Of a stretch of DNA of 27,491 bases, positions 20,881-27,491 are shown one piece after another. Under the pieces are notes generated by a model that saw only the letters and a list, made by a program, of their open reading frames with translations, was not told where the DNA came from and ran no database searches. The position numbers were made by a program, and so were the translations under genes. Source of the stretch: an uncultured Collinsella sp. (lineage in GTDB: Bacteria > Actinomycetota > Coriobacteriia > Coriobacteriales > Coriobacteriaceae); contig CABUUK010000031.1 in NCBI GenBank assembly GCA_902494765.1, forward strand, positions 1 through 27,491, written 5' to 3'. The number at the start of each line of letters is the position of its first letter. Positions within the stretch are counted from its first letter, which is position 1.

Positions 20881-23658
20881 TTACTTGCGACCGAACTTAA
20901 TCTTGATGGCGCGCTTGAGCGCGTACTTGCCGAGGCTTGGGAGCTTTTGCTCGTATTTGACCATCGTGGAGCACTCGGGGCGGTCGCGATCCAGATGGAT
21001 GGCGTCAAACGCGCACTTGGTCGTGCACAGGCCGCAGCCGATGCACTTGTTGGGATCGACAATCGAGGCGCCGCAGCCCAGGCAGCGGGCGGTCTCGGCG
21101 CGCACCTGCTCCTCGGTAAAGGTCTCAACATACTCGCTAAACGGCGCAGCCTTCTCGCGTTCGCGGTCCACATGCGCAACCTCGCGGCTCGCGTTGTCGT
21201 AGCTCTCGAGCACAACGTCGTTGCGGTCGAGCGCGGTGTAGCGGCGCTGGTTGCGGCCGATGGTGAGCGTGGAGCCCGGCTGCACAAAGCGATGGATGGA
21301 CACGGCGGCCTCGTGACCGGCGGCGATGGCATCGATGGCAAAGCTCGGACCGGTATAGACGTCGCCGCCCACAAAGATGTCGGGCTCGGCAGTCTGATAG
21401 GTCTGGGGATCGGCAAGGGCGCCCTGGCCGCGGCCAAGCTCCACCTTGGAGCCAGCCAGCAGGTCGCCCCACACGATGGACTGGCCAATCGACATAACGA
21501 CACGATCGGCATCGACACGGCGCAGATCGTTCTCGTCGTACTCGGGCGCAAAACGGCCCTCGTCGTCAAAGACACGCGTGCAGCGCTTGAAGGTGATGCC
21601 GCACACGCGACCGGCCTCGTCCAGGTGAATCTCCTTGGGGCCCCATCCGCAGCTGATGTGAGCGCCGTCCTCAACGGCCTCGCGACGTTCTTCCTCGCTG
21701 GCGGGCATCTGGGCCTCGCTCTCCAGGCAGAACATCTCAACGTGCTCGGAACCCAGACGGCAGGCGTTGCGCGCGACATCGATAGCCACGTTACCACCGC
21801 CCACCACGATGGTACGGCCGGGCAGCGCGTCGATCTTGCCACTGTTGACCTCGCGCAAAAAGTCGACGGCCACGGTCACGTCCTCGGCACCCTCGCCCGG
21901 AATGCCCGCAAGGCGGCCGCCCTGGCAGCCAATGGCAACGTAGAAGGCCTTAAAGCCCTGCGCGCGCAGCTCGTCGAGCGTCACGTCGCGACCGACTTCC
22001 ACGCCATAGCGGAACTCGGCACCCATCAGGCGAATGATCTCGACCTCGGCCTCGATGACATCCTTCTGCAGCTTAAAGCTGGGAATGCCGTAGGTGAGCA
22101 TGCCGCCCGGGCGCTCGTTCTTCTCGAACACGACGGGCTTGTAGCCCTTCTCGGCCAGGTAGAAAGCGCAGGACAGGCCGGCCGGACCGGCACCGATGAT
22201 GGCGATCTTCTGGTCGAAGCCGCCGGCACGCGTCGGGGTCACCACAGGTGGGACATAGCGGGTCGCGGCATCCAGATCGCGCTGGGCGATGAACTTCTTG
22301 ACCTCGTCGATAGCCACGGCAGCGTCTACACGGCCGCGGGTACAGGCATCCTCACAGCGGCGGTTGCACACACGGCCGCAGATAGCGGGCAGCGGGTTCT
22401 CGCGCTTAATGAGTGCTAGGGCCTCGTCATAGCGACCCTGAGCCGCGAGCTTCAAATAGCCCTGAACGGCAACGTGCGCGGGGCAGGCCGTCTTGCAGGG
22501 AGCGGTGCCGGACTCATGCGTCTCGATGCGGTTGTCGTTGCGGTAGTTGGGCGACCACTTGGTGTGATCCCATTTGGTGGCGTCGGGCAGCTCCTGGCGC
22601 GGATACTCGGGCACCTGTCCGCTGGCCTTTTTGCTGCAGAGCTTCTGGCCCAGTTTGGCGGCGCCGGCCGGACACACCTCAACGCAGCGACCGCAGGCCA
22701 CGCACTTGTCCTTCTCGACCTTGGCGACATAGGCCGAGCGCGACAGGTTGGGCGTGTTGAACAGCTGCGAGGTGCGCAGGGCGTAGCACACGTTGACGTT
22801 GCAGTTGCAGATGGCGAAGATCTTGTTCTCGCCGTCGATGTTGGTGATCTGGTGCACAAAGCCGTTATCCTCGGCCTGGCGCAGAATGTCGTAGACCTCG
22901 TCGCGCGTCACGTAATGGCCGCGGTCGGTCTCGACCACGTAGTCGGCCATATCGCCCACGGCGATGCACCAATCGGCCGGGTCGTCGGCGCAGCCCTCCC
23001 CCATCACGCGACGGCTCGCGCGGCAGCTGCAGGTGCTAGCGGCATATTTGCCATCATATTTGTCGAGCCAGTGCTCGATATGCTCAATAGGCACCGAGGT
23101 GCTCGCGGCGTCGATGGCCTTCTCGACCGGAATGACGTGCATGCCGATGCCGGCGCCTCCGGGCGGCACCATCGGCGTAGCCTTGGACAGCGGGCCTTTG
23201 GATGCCTGCTCAAAGAACTTGGCGTAGACCGGGTGCTCTTCGAGCTGGCTCACGCGCATGTTGAGGAACTCGGCAGAGCCCGGCACCAGCATGGGCAGCA
23301 CCCACTGCTTGGCGCGCTCGGGGTTTTCCCAGTTGTACTCGAGCAGACCCGTGTAGCTCATGTCGTCGAGCATCTTCTCGATATCGGCCTCGGGCATGCC
23401 GGTGAGCTTGGCCATCTCGGGCAGCGTATAGGGACGGCGCATCTTCATCTTGCAGAGCACTTCGGCCTGCTCGTCGGTCGCGGCCTCGGCAAACGACCAG
23501 TACTCGTAGCCCAACAGCTCGTCGCGATGCAGCAGACGGTTGGTGCAGTGCTCGCACAGCTTGACGATGGCCTCGCGCGGATGCTCCGGCAGCGGCGGCA
23601 CGAACTCCGAACCGATGTCGGGCTCGGTGTAGCTAATCCCCGGTCCGTTGAGAATCAT
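20881..23658 (-). CDS. GltD-like NAD(P)/FAD oxidoreductase with several Fe-S clusters
   Basis: A 925-residue cytoplasmic protein. The N-terminal part (1-310) is Cys-containing and helical (CSCRASRR, CNCNVNVC) and resembles 4Fe-4S reductase-associated modules. A ferredoxin motif starts at C319 (CVACGRCVEVCP). Then come the GltD/DPYD Fe-S helical domain (about 385-470, CKTACPAHVAVQGY and ICGRVCNRRCEDAC), the FAD fold with GAGPAG at 489, the NAD(P) fold with GGGNVA at 620, and a C-terminal 2[4Fe-4S] ferredoxin with CIGCGLCTTKC at 872. This order fits an electron-transfer flavoprotein related to the glutamate synthase small subunit. The physiological acceptor is not evident. ATG 23658 (MILNGPG) is chosen, with AAGGGA 6 nt upstream. 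It is divergent from a TetR gene and followed by hypA. Confidence 0.88.
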   Translation of the reverse strand: MILNGPGISYTEPDIGSEFVPPLPEHPREAIVKLCEHCTNRLLHRDELLGYEYWSFAEAATDEQAEVLCKMKMRRPYTLPEMAKLTGMPEADIEKMLDDMSYTGLLEYNWENPERAKQWVLPMLVPGSAEFLNMRVSQLEEHPVYAKFFEQASKGPLSKATPMVPPGGAGIGMHVIPVEKAIDAASTSVPIEHIEHWLDKYDGKYAASTCSCRASRRVMGEGCADDPADWCIAVGDMADYVVETDRGHYVTRDEVYDILRQAEDNGFVHQITNIDGENKIFAICNCNVNVCYALRTSQLFNTPNLSRSAYVAKVEKDKCVACGRCVEVCPAGAAKLGQKLCSKKASGQVPEYPRQELPDATKWDHTKWSPNYRNDNRIETHESGTAPCKTACPAHVAVQGYLKLAAQGRYDEALALIKRENPLPAICGRVCNRRCEDACTRGRVDAAVAIDEVKKFIAQRDLDAATRYVPPVVTPTRAGGFDQKIAIIGAGPAGLSCAFYLAEKGYKPVVFEKNERPGGMLTYGIPSFKLQKDVIEAEVEIIRLMGAEFRYGVEVGRDVTLDELRAQGFKAFYVAIGCQGGRLAGIPGEGAEDVTVAVDFLREVNSGKIDALPGRTIVVGGGNVAIDVARNACRLGSEHVEMFCLESEAQMPASEEERREAVEDGAHISCGWGPKEIHLDEAGRVCGITFKRCTRVFDDEGRFAPEYDENDLRRVDADRVVMSIGQSIVWGDLLAGSKVELGRGQGALADPQTYQTAEPDIFVGGDVYTGPSFAIDAIAAGHEAAVSIHRFVQPGSTLTIGRNQRRYTALDRNDVVLESYDNASREVAHVDREREKAAPFSEYVETFTEEQVRAETARCLGCGASIVDPNKCIGCGLCTTKCAFDAIHLDRDRPECSTMVKYEQKLPSLGKYALKRAIKIKFGRK

Positions 23659-23751
23659 GGTTGTCCCTTCTCTTGCCACAGCCCGACGAGGCCGCAGCGC
23701 CCCTCTTTTTTTGCAGGCCGGGCATGCCCCATGCCGTTCACCCGCCATTGT

Positions 23752-23789
23752 TGACATTGTGTCAAAAATAGTATTGACGAACCGTCAAC
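23752..23789. promoter_or_regulatory. Two perfect palindromic operators in the divergent promoter
   Basis: TTGACA-ttg-TGTCAA (23752-23766) and TTGACG-aac-CGTCAA (23775-23789) are both perfect 6-3-6 palindromes, centred 23 bp apart, about two helical turns. They share the form TTGACN-N3-NGTCAA. On the minus strand TACTAT (23769-23774) between them could be the -10 box of the oxidoreductase gene. A TetR dimer on each site would block this promoter and probably its own. A related half-site GGTCAG lies at 23815-23820. Confidence 0.7.
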
Positions 23790-23846
23790 AATATTCAAGA
23801 CTGTTAGGCGAACGGTCAGGCAAAAGAGGATGAAAGGCGGCAAAAC

Positions 23847-24509
23847 ATGGGCAACAACACAGCAGGTACCTCTGTGGTCGATGCCGTCCCCGCATCCGAT
23901 AGCGCGGCAAAGCGCCTGACGGGCGACGAACGCCGTCGCGAGATCCTCGATGCCGTGCGCACCGTAAGCTCCGAGCTAGGCGTGTCCCACCTATCGGTAT
24001 CGGCCGTGACCAAGCGAGCCGGCTGCACGCGTTCATTGTTCTACCATTACTTCGCCGACATGGACGCCGCCGTCACCGCCGTCATGGACGAGGCAATCGA
24101 CGGTTTTATCTCCGAGCTCGAGCAGTGGAATGCCAGCCGCACCGTTGGCGATATCGAGGGCGCGCTCGACACCGTCGCCCCGCTCTTTAAGCGTCTGGTC
24201 GCCAGCGGCCACGAGCTGCCGAGTACGCTCACCTCAAGCAGTGGCGCGCTCTACGGCGGTTTTTTGCACAACGTGGTCCAGCGCGTGGCGCAGTATATCT
24301 GCGACACCACCGTGGTGGATTTTGTCACCCATCATGAGCTACGCATCGACCATGTCTACGAGACGTTCTACACCCTCATCATGGGGTTGTTGATGTATAT
24401 CCGCACGCACCCCGATGTGCCCGACGAGACGGTCAAGGAAATCATCGCCTCGACACTCCACATCGAGGGCTATACCGCCAAGTATCCGGAGCGCAAGCCC
24501 CAGAACTGA
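23847..24509 (+). CDS. TetR-family transcriptional regulator
   Basis: A 220-residue regulator. After a hydrophilic N-terminal extension of about 25 residues comes the TetR DNA-binding domain (about 28-75): RRREILDAVRTVSSELG, then the helix-turn-helix VSAVTKRAGCTRSLFYHYFADM. The C-terminal ligand domain is variable and gives no hint of the effector. ATG 23847 has GAAAGG upstream, a little far at about 9 nt. It is divergent from the Fe-S flavoprotein gene, and the shared promoter has two palindromes that are its likely operators. The membrane protein downstream (63 bp) may be under the same control. Confidence 0.92.
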   Translation: MGNNTAGTSVVDAVPASDSAAKRLTGDERRREILDAVRTVSSELGVSHLSVSAVTKRAGCTRSLFYHYFADMDAAVTAVMDEAIDGFISELEQWNASRTVGDIEGALDTVAPLFKRLVASGHELPSTLTSSSGALYGGFLHNVVQRVAQYICDTTVVDFVTHHELRIDHVYETFYTLIMGLLMYIRTHPDVPDETVKEIIASTLHIEGYTAKYPERKPQN

Positions 24510-24572
24510 CGACATTTGGCCAAACTGCCCGCGATCGGAAGAGGGGCCGCGGGCGTGTGAAAGGAGAGCAGC

Positions 24573-25580
24573 ATGCTGTTCGATGTTTGGGGTAGCGATA
24601 CCCTTATCCACTGGGCCGGCTGGGCCATGGTCTTTATTGGCCTGATCGTGCTCAATGAGGTCGGCCGCCGCACCAAGCTGGGCGCGGCAATCATCTTTGG
24701 CGTGGCTCCGCTGGCCATGACCATCTACTGCGTCGCCATCGCCGTGGGCGTTTCGCAGGGTGCCGAGTGGGCGCTCACCAACCCCACCCACGTGTACCAG
24801 AACAGCTGGTTCCACTACGCCAAGGTGTACGCGGCGCTGGCCGGTTGCTGGGGCTTCATTGCCATTAAGTACCAGTGGGGCAAGATCGGCAAGGCGCATT
24901 GGTTCCGTGCATGGCCGTTTGTGATCGTCGCCATCAACATCATGATCGCCGTCGTGTCCGACTTCGAGAGCGCCTATCACTTCTTTGTCCTGGGCCAGTC
25001 CACCTGGGTCACCTCCGAGGGTGCCACGCAGCTTGCCGGCTGGAACAACGTGTTCAACGGCATCGCCGGTCTCATCAACATCTTCTGCATGACCGGCTGG
25101 TGGAGCGTCTACGCCTCCGAGGACAAGACCGACATGCTGTGGCCCGACATGACCTGGGTCTACATCATCGCCTACGATATCTGGAACTTCTGCTACACCT
25201 ACAACTGCCTGCCCACCCACTCCTGGTTCTGCGGCTTTGCGCTGCTGTTGGCGCCCACCGTCGCCGCCTTTATCTGGAACAAGGGCGGCTGGATCCAGAA
25301 CCGCGCCTTCACGCTGGCCATTTGGTGCATGTTTGCCCAGGTGTTCCCGTACTTCCAGGAGGAGTCCATCTTTGTGACCCACTCCACGCTCGACCCCGGC
25401 GCCGCTACCGCGGTCTCGATCGCCGCACTGATCGCCAACGTCGCCGCAATCATCTACATCGCCTACCGTGCCAAGAAGCTCGGCCGCAATCCCTACAAGC
25501 AGGATGTCTTTGAGGGCACCAGCGATTGGGAGAAGGCTACTGCTCGCCGCGCCAAGGTCGATTACGCGCACGCCGAGTAA
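24573..25580 (+). CDS. Polytopic membrane protein, possibly DUF5692 family
   Basis: A 335-residue protein with about eight to nine hydrophobic segments and many Trp and aromatic residues (AYDIWNFCYTYNCLPTHSWF and VSDFESAYHFFVLGQSTWV). The C-terminal 40 residues are charged and probably cytoplasmic. The family name is from memory and uncertain; the function is unknown. AAGGAG (24561-24566) lies 6 nt before ATG 24573. It follows the tetR gene on the same strand and ends in a strong terminator. Transport or membrane redox partnership with the divergent flavoprotein is possible but only suggested by position. Confidence 0.8.
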   Translation: MLFDVWGSDTLIHWAGWAMVFIGLIVLNEVGRRTKLGAAIIFGVAPLAMTIYCVAIAVGVSQGAEWALTNPTHVYQNSWFHYAKVYAALAGCWGFIAIKYQWGKIGKAHWFRAWPFVIVAINIMIAVVSDFESAYHFFVLGQSTWVTSEGATQLAGWNNVFNGIAGLINIFCMTGWWSVYASEDKTDMLWPDMTWVYIIAYDIWNFCYTYNCLPTHSWFCGFALLLAPTVAAFIWNKGGWIQNRAFTLAIWCMFAQVFPYFQEESIFVTHSTLDPGAATAVSIAALIANVAAIIYIAYRAKKLGRNPYKQDVFEGTSDWEKATARRAKVDYAHAE

Positions 25581-25651
25581 CGCGCCTGACGCAAACATCG
25601 CTTGAGCGCGAAGCAGCATAGCCGGCTCCGCGCAACTCAACGCATTGCAGA

Positions 25652-25690
25652 GCCCCCGGAATGTGATTCGTTCGCGTTCCGGGGGCCTTT
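25652..25690 (+). terminator. Rho-independent terminator after the membrane protein gene
   Basis: A perfect 10-bp stem GCCCCCGGAA / TTCCGGGGGC (25652-25661, 25677-25686), a 15-nt loop and CTTTT. Confidence 0.93.
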
Positions 25691-25813
25691 TGCTGCCGCG
25701 AGGATGCGGCCGAACGATGCGCTCAGGTTAAATCAAATCTTATATTTCATACGCGCTTTATATGGCTCCATTTTTGGGTACAGTGTTGAGCCGATATTGA
25801 GCTTGGGGGATAT

Positions 25814-27310
25814 ATGAAAGATGAGACGATGGGCCAAGAGGATGCGGCCCAAGATGCAGAAGCGTGTGCCGAGGCCCTGGAGAGCCTAGACCGGATTTCG
25901 CTTGACGATGTTGCGTTTGACGATTCGAGCGTTGATGTGCAGGATGAACCGGAAATCGAGGCACAGCCCGATGATCAGGATGCAGGCGACGTTGAGCCTG
26001 CCGAAGATGAGGCAGGTCACGAAGACACCGAAAGCGAGGCCGACAACCAGCCCGAATCCGACACGGGCGAGGAAACCATCTTGCTCGACAGCTTGCCGGC
26101 CGAGGATTCGCTGACCCGCGAGCTTCCTGGCTTAGGCTCTGCGCCTGCCGTGGACGAGACCATCGCCATGGGCGATATTCCCCTGCCGTCCGTTCCCTCG
26201 GCACGCGAGGCCGAGGTTCGTCATCGCAAGATGTCGCCCAAGCGCCGCAATCTGATGGTCGCCGGTATCGTGGCCGCCGCGCTCGTCGCCGGCGGTGCAG
26301 GCTATGCTGCCTGGAACGGATATCAGCAAGAGCAGGCTGCCATCGCCGCCGCCAATGCCCACACGATGATGTCGGTGCAGATTGGCGTACATGCCGCGGG
26401 CCTCGACTGTTCCACCGGCTCCAAGATTCCCGTACAAGTGAGTGGCCAGGATTCCGACGGTTCTTCCGTGAGCGAGACGCTCTATGTAGACGAACACGGT
26501 CGCGGCATTAAGCTGCTGCCCGGCGATTACACGCTCTCCATCGCCGCCTCCCCCATCGCGGCCGACGGCACTATCTATACCGTTCCGACCACCAAGGCGC
26601 AGATCACGGTGAAGGCCGACGGCCAGGATTTGCGCGACCAGGCCACTTTTAAGCTCAAGGTGCCTTCGGCCGACACGGTGACCGACGACCAGATCGATGC
26701 CGCCGCCAAATATGCCGAGGAGGGAGGCGCGAGCTCCGCCGCCACCGCCAAGGTGCTCCAGCAGGCGGCAACCGCGCGGCGCGACGCCGCCGTCAATGCC
26801 GTGAGCGCAAGCGAGGCGCAGTCCGCCCGCGATGCCGACGCTCGGCACAAGGCGACGAATCTGTATCAGCTCGATATTCCGGTTGAGTGGTACGGCAAGG
26901 TCGCGACCTGGCAAAACGGCAGCACGCTGTGCATTTATCTAGACGGCGACACCAACACGCCGCTCGTGACCCTTGTCGCGGTGCGCGACGGCGAGACTTT
27001 TACGCCCGATGACGGCGATACGGTTTTGGGCACGGTCAGTCTGGGCAACGGCTACACCGTCTACGTCAGCGGGCCCGTCTATCCATATGTGATTCCGCAG
27101 ACCATCAACGGTCGTACGCAGGATCCCGTGTCGACCTACCCCATGGATACGGCGATTGAACTCGTGGAGCTCACGACCGGCAACCGCTACACGTACAGCC
27201 AGATTAAGAACGACCTGGTCGGCAAAGACGGCAAGGCCGACGCCGCGACCAAACTCGAGACCGACTACCTCGCCCAGATTCTCCTGCCGAGTATCAAAGC
27301 CCAGGACTAG
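25814..27310 (+). CDS. Single-pass membrane protein with acidic cytoplasmic N-terminus, unknown function
   Basis: A 498-residue protein I do not recognise. Residues 1 to about 130 are very acidic and probably disordered. They hold two ETI motifs (GEETILLD, DETIAMGD) that could be phospho-threonine sites. A basic stretch (RHRKMSPKRRN) and one membrane helix (about 147-168) follow, giving a cytoplasmic N-terminus. The outside part has a possible beta-rich domain (about 180-290), an Ala-rich helical stretch (about 295-345) and a C-terminal domain (about 350-490). GGGGGA lies just before ATG 25814; ATG 25829 is an alternative start. It has its own transcription unit after the terminator at 25652. 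The layout resembles zinc-ribbon or FHA-linked membrane sensors of Actinobacteria, but no such domain is seen. Confidence 0.8.
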   Translation: MKDETMGQEDAAQDAEACAEALESLDRISLDDVAFDDSSVDVQDEPEIEAQPDDQDAGDVEPAEDEAGHEDTESEADNQPESDTGEETILLDSLPAEDSLTRELPGLGSAPAVDETIAMGDIPLPSVPSAREAEVRHRKMSPKRRNLMVAGIVAAALVAGGAGYAAWNGYQQEQAAIAAANAHTMMSVQIGVHAAGLDCSTGSKIPVQVSGQDSDGSSVSETLYVDEHGRGIKLLPGDYTLSIAASPIAADGTIYTVPTTKAQITVKADGQDLRDQATFKLKVPSADTVTDDQIDAAAKYAEEGGASSAATAKVLQQAATARRDAAVNAVSASEAQSARDADARHKATNLYQLDIPVEWYGKVATWQNGSTLCIYLDGDTNTPLVTLVAVRDGETFTPDDGDTVLGTVSLGNGYTVYVSGPVYPYVIPQTINGRTQDPVSTYPMDTAIELVELTTGNRYTYSQIKNDLVGKDGKADAATKLETDYLAQILLPSIKAQD

Positions 27311-27351
27311 CCGGCCCGAAGACAGCCGCCCAACGCCCACATCCCCAACGC

Positions 27352-27367
27352 AGTTGCGGTGAAATAG
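27352..27367 (+). repeat. Dispersed repeat AGTTGCGGTGRAAYAG, copy 4
   Basis: AGTTGCGGTGAAATAG, identical in 16 of 16 bases to the right arm (minus strand) of the repeat at 20344-20410. It lies 42 bp after a gene stop and about 14 bp before the insertion-sequence end. Confidence 0.75.
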
Positions 27368-27380
27368 GGATTGTTTGGGG

Positions 27381-27491
27381 GTGCGGACAGAAAGTTGGAC
27401 CGTGAAGCGGTCCGGACTGGAGGTTCGCATGTACAGCAGGGAGAAGGTCGAGCTCTTCCTCCTGGCGACGGAGGACGGCATGGGGCCGACC
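27381..27491 (+). mobile_element. Left end of an insertion sequence (cut by the window)
   Basis: From about 27381 a sequence with TGCGGACAGAAAGTTGGACC and a GGACCG / CGGTCC hairpin (27397-27413) leads into a transposase-like start. The outer boundary is a guess, because the other end is outside the window. Confidence 0.5.
27429..27491 (+). CDS. Start of a transposase-type HTH protein (partial)
   Basis: Only 21 residues are visible: MYSREKVELFLLATEDGMGPT. The beginning resembles the N-terminal HTH part of IS3-type OrfA proteins, where a charged helix leads into a recognition motif. GGAGG (27419-27423) lies 5 nt before ATG 27429. The window ends inside the gene, so the family call is tentative. 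Confidence 0.55.
   Translation, partial: MYSREKVELFLLATEDGMGPT

Noticed and set aside
20431..22419. 662-codon plus-strand frame over hypA and the flavoprotein
   Set aside because: Antisense shadow of two genes with clear motifs.

Overview
The window looks like chromosomal DNA of a high-GC gut actinobacterium of the class Coriobacteriia, most likely Collinsella or a close relative. This rests on the actinobacterial pstP - SEDS/PBP - pknB order at the left end, a mannose-family PTS operon with a ManO (DUF956) gene, anaerobic Fe-S flavoprotein metabolism and codon choice. The genus is inferred, because no rRNA is present.

Layout. (1) 1-5364: end of a PstP-type phosphatase gene, a natural fusion of a SEDS glycosyltransferase (FtsW/RodA) with a class B penicillin-binding protein, and a PknB kinase with four PASTA repeats, closed by a strong terminator. 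These act together in cell-wall elongation or division and its phospho-control. (2) 5388-5600: tRNA-derived debris, including the displaced 3' half of a tRNA-Arg(CCU) gene. (3) 5581-16399: an integrative mobilizable element of about 10.8 kb inserted in that tRNA gene, bounded by an 18-bp direct repeat. It carries a tyrosine integrase, an unknown protein, a small HTH/excisionase-like protein, a DnaB-like ATPase, MobC, a VirD4/TraG coupling protein, a relaxase with an atypical histidine motif, a structured GC-rich non-coding region with an oriT-like hairpin, and a two-gene restriction-modification cargo resembling BcgI (type IIB: nuclease and methylase fused, plus a specificity subunit). No mating-pore genes are visible, so transfer would need a helper. 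Between the cargo and the right end lie two tandem long hairpins whose non-Watson-Crick pairs are almost all G-U on the + strand; they look like related structured RNAs. (4) 16355-16430: intact tRNA-Arg(CCU), whose 3' half is supplied by the element. (5) 16490-16710: a tandem array of hairpins of about 61 bp with compensatory changes. (6) 16734-20016, minus strand: manXYZ-manO. (7) 20017-20421: promoter region with a MITE-like inverted repeat whose arm recurs at 16490 and 27352. (8) 20422-23658, minus strand: a GltD-like Fe-S flavoprotein and hypA. (9) 23847-25580: a divergent TetR regulator and a polytopic membrane protein, with two perfect 6-3-6 palindromes in the divergent promoter. (10) 25814-27310: a single-pass protein with an acidic cytoplasmic N-terminus. 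(11) 27381-27491: the start of an insertion sequence cut by the window edge.

The parts most worth following up are the paired RNA hairpins in the element, the BcgI-like cargo, the tRNA half-swap, the atypical relaxase with its candidate oriT, the SEDS-PBP fusion and the covarying hairpin array.
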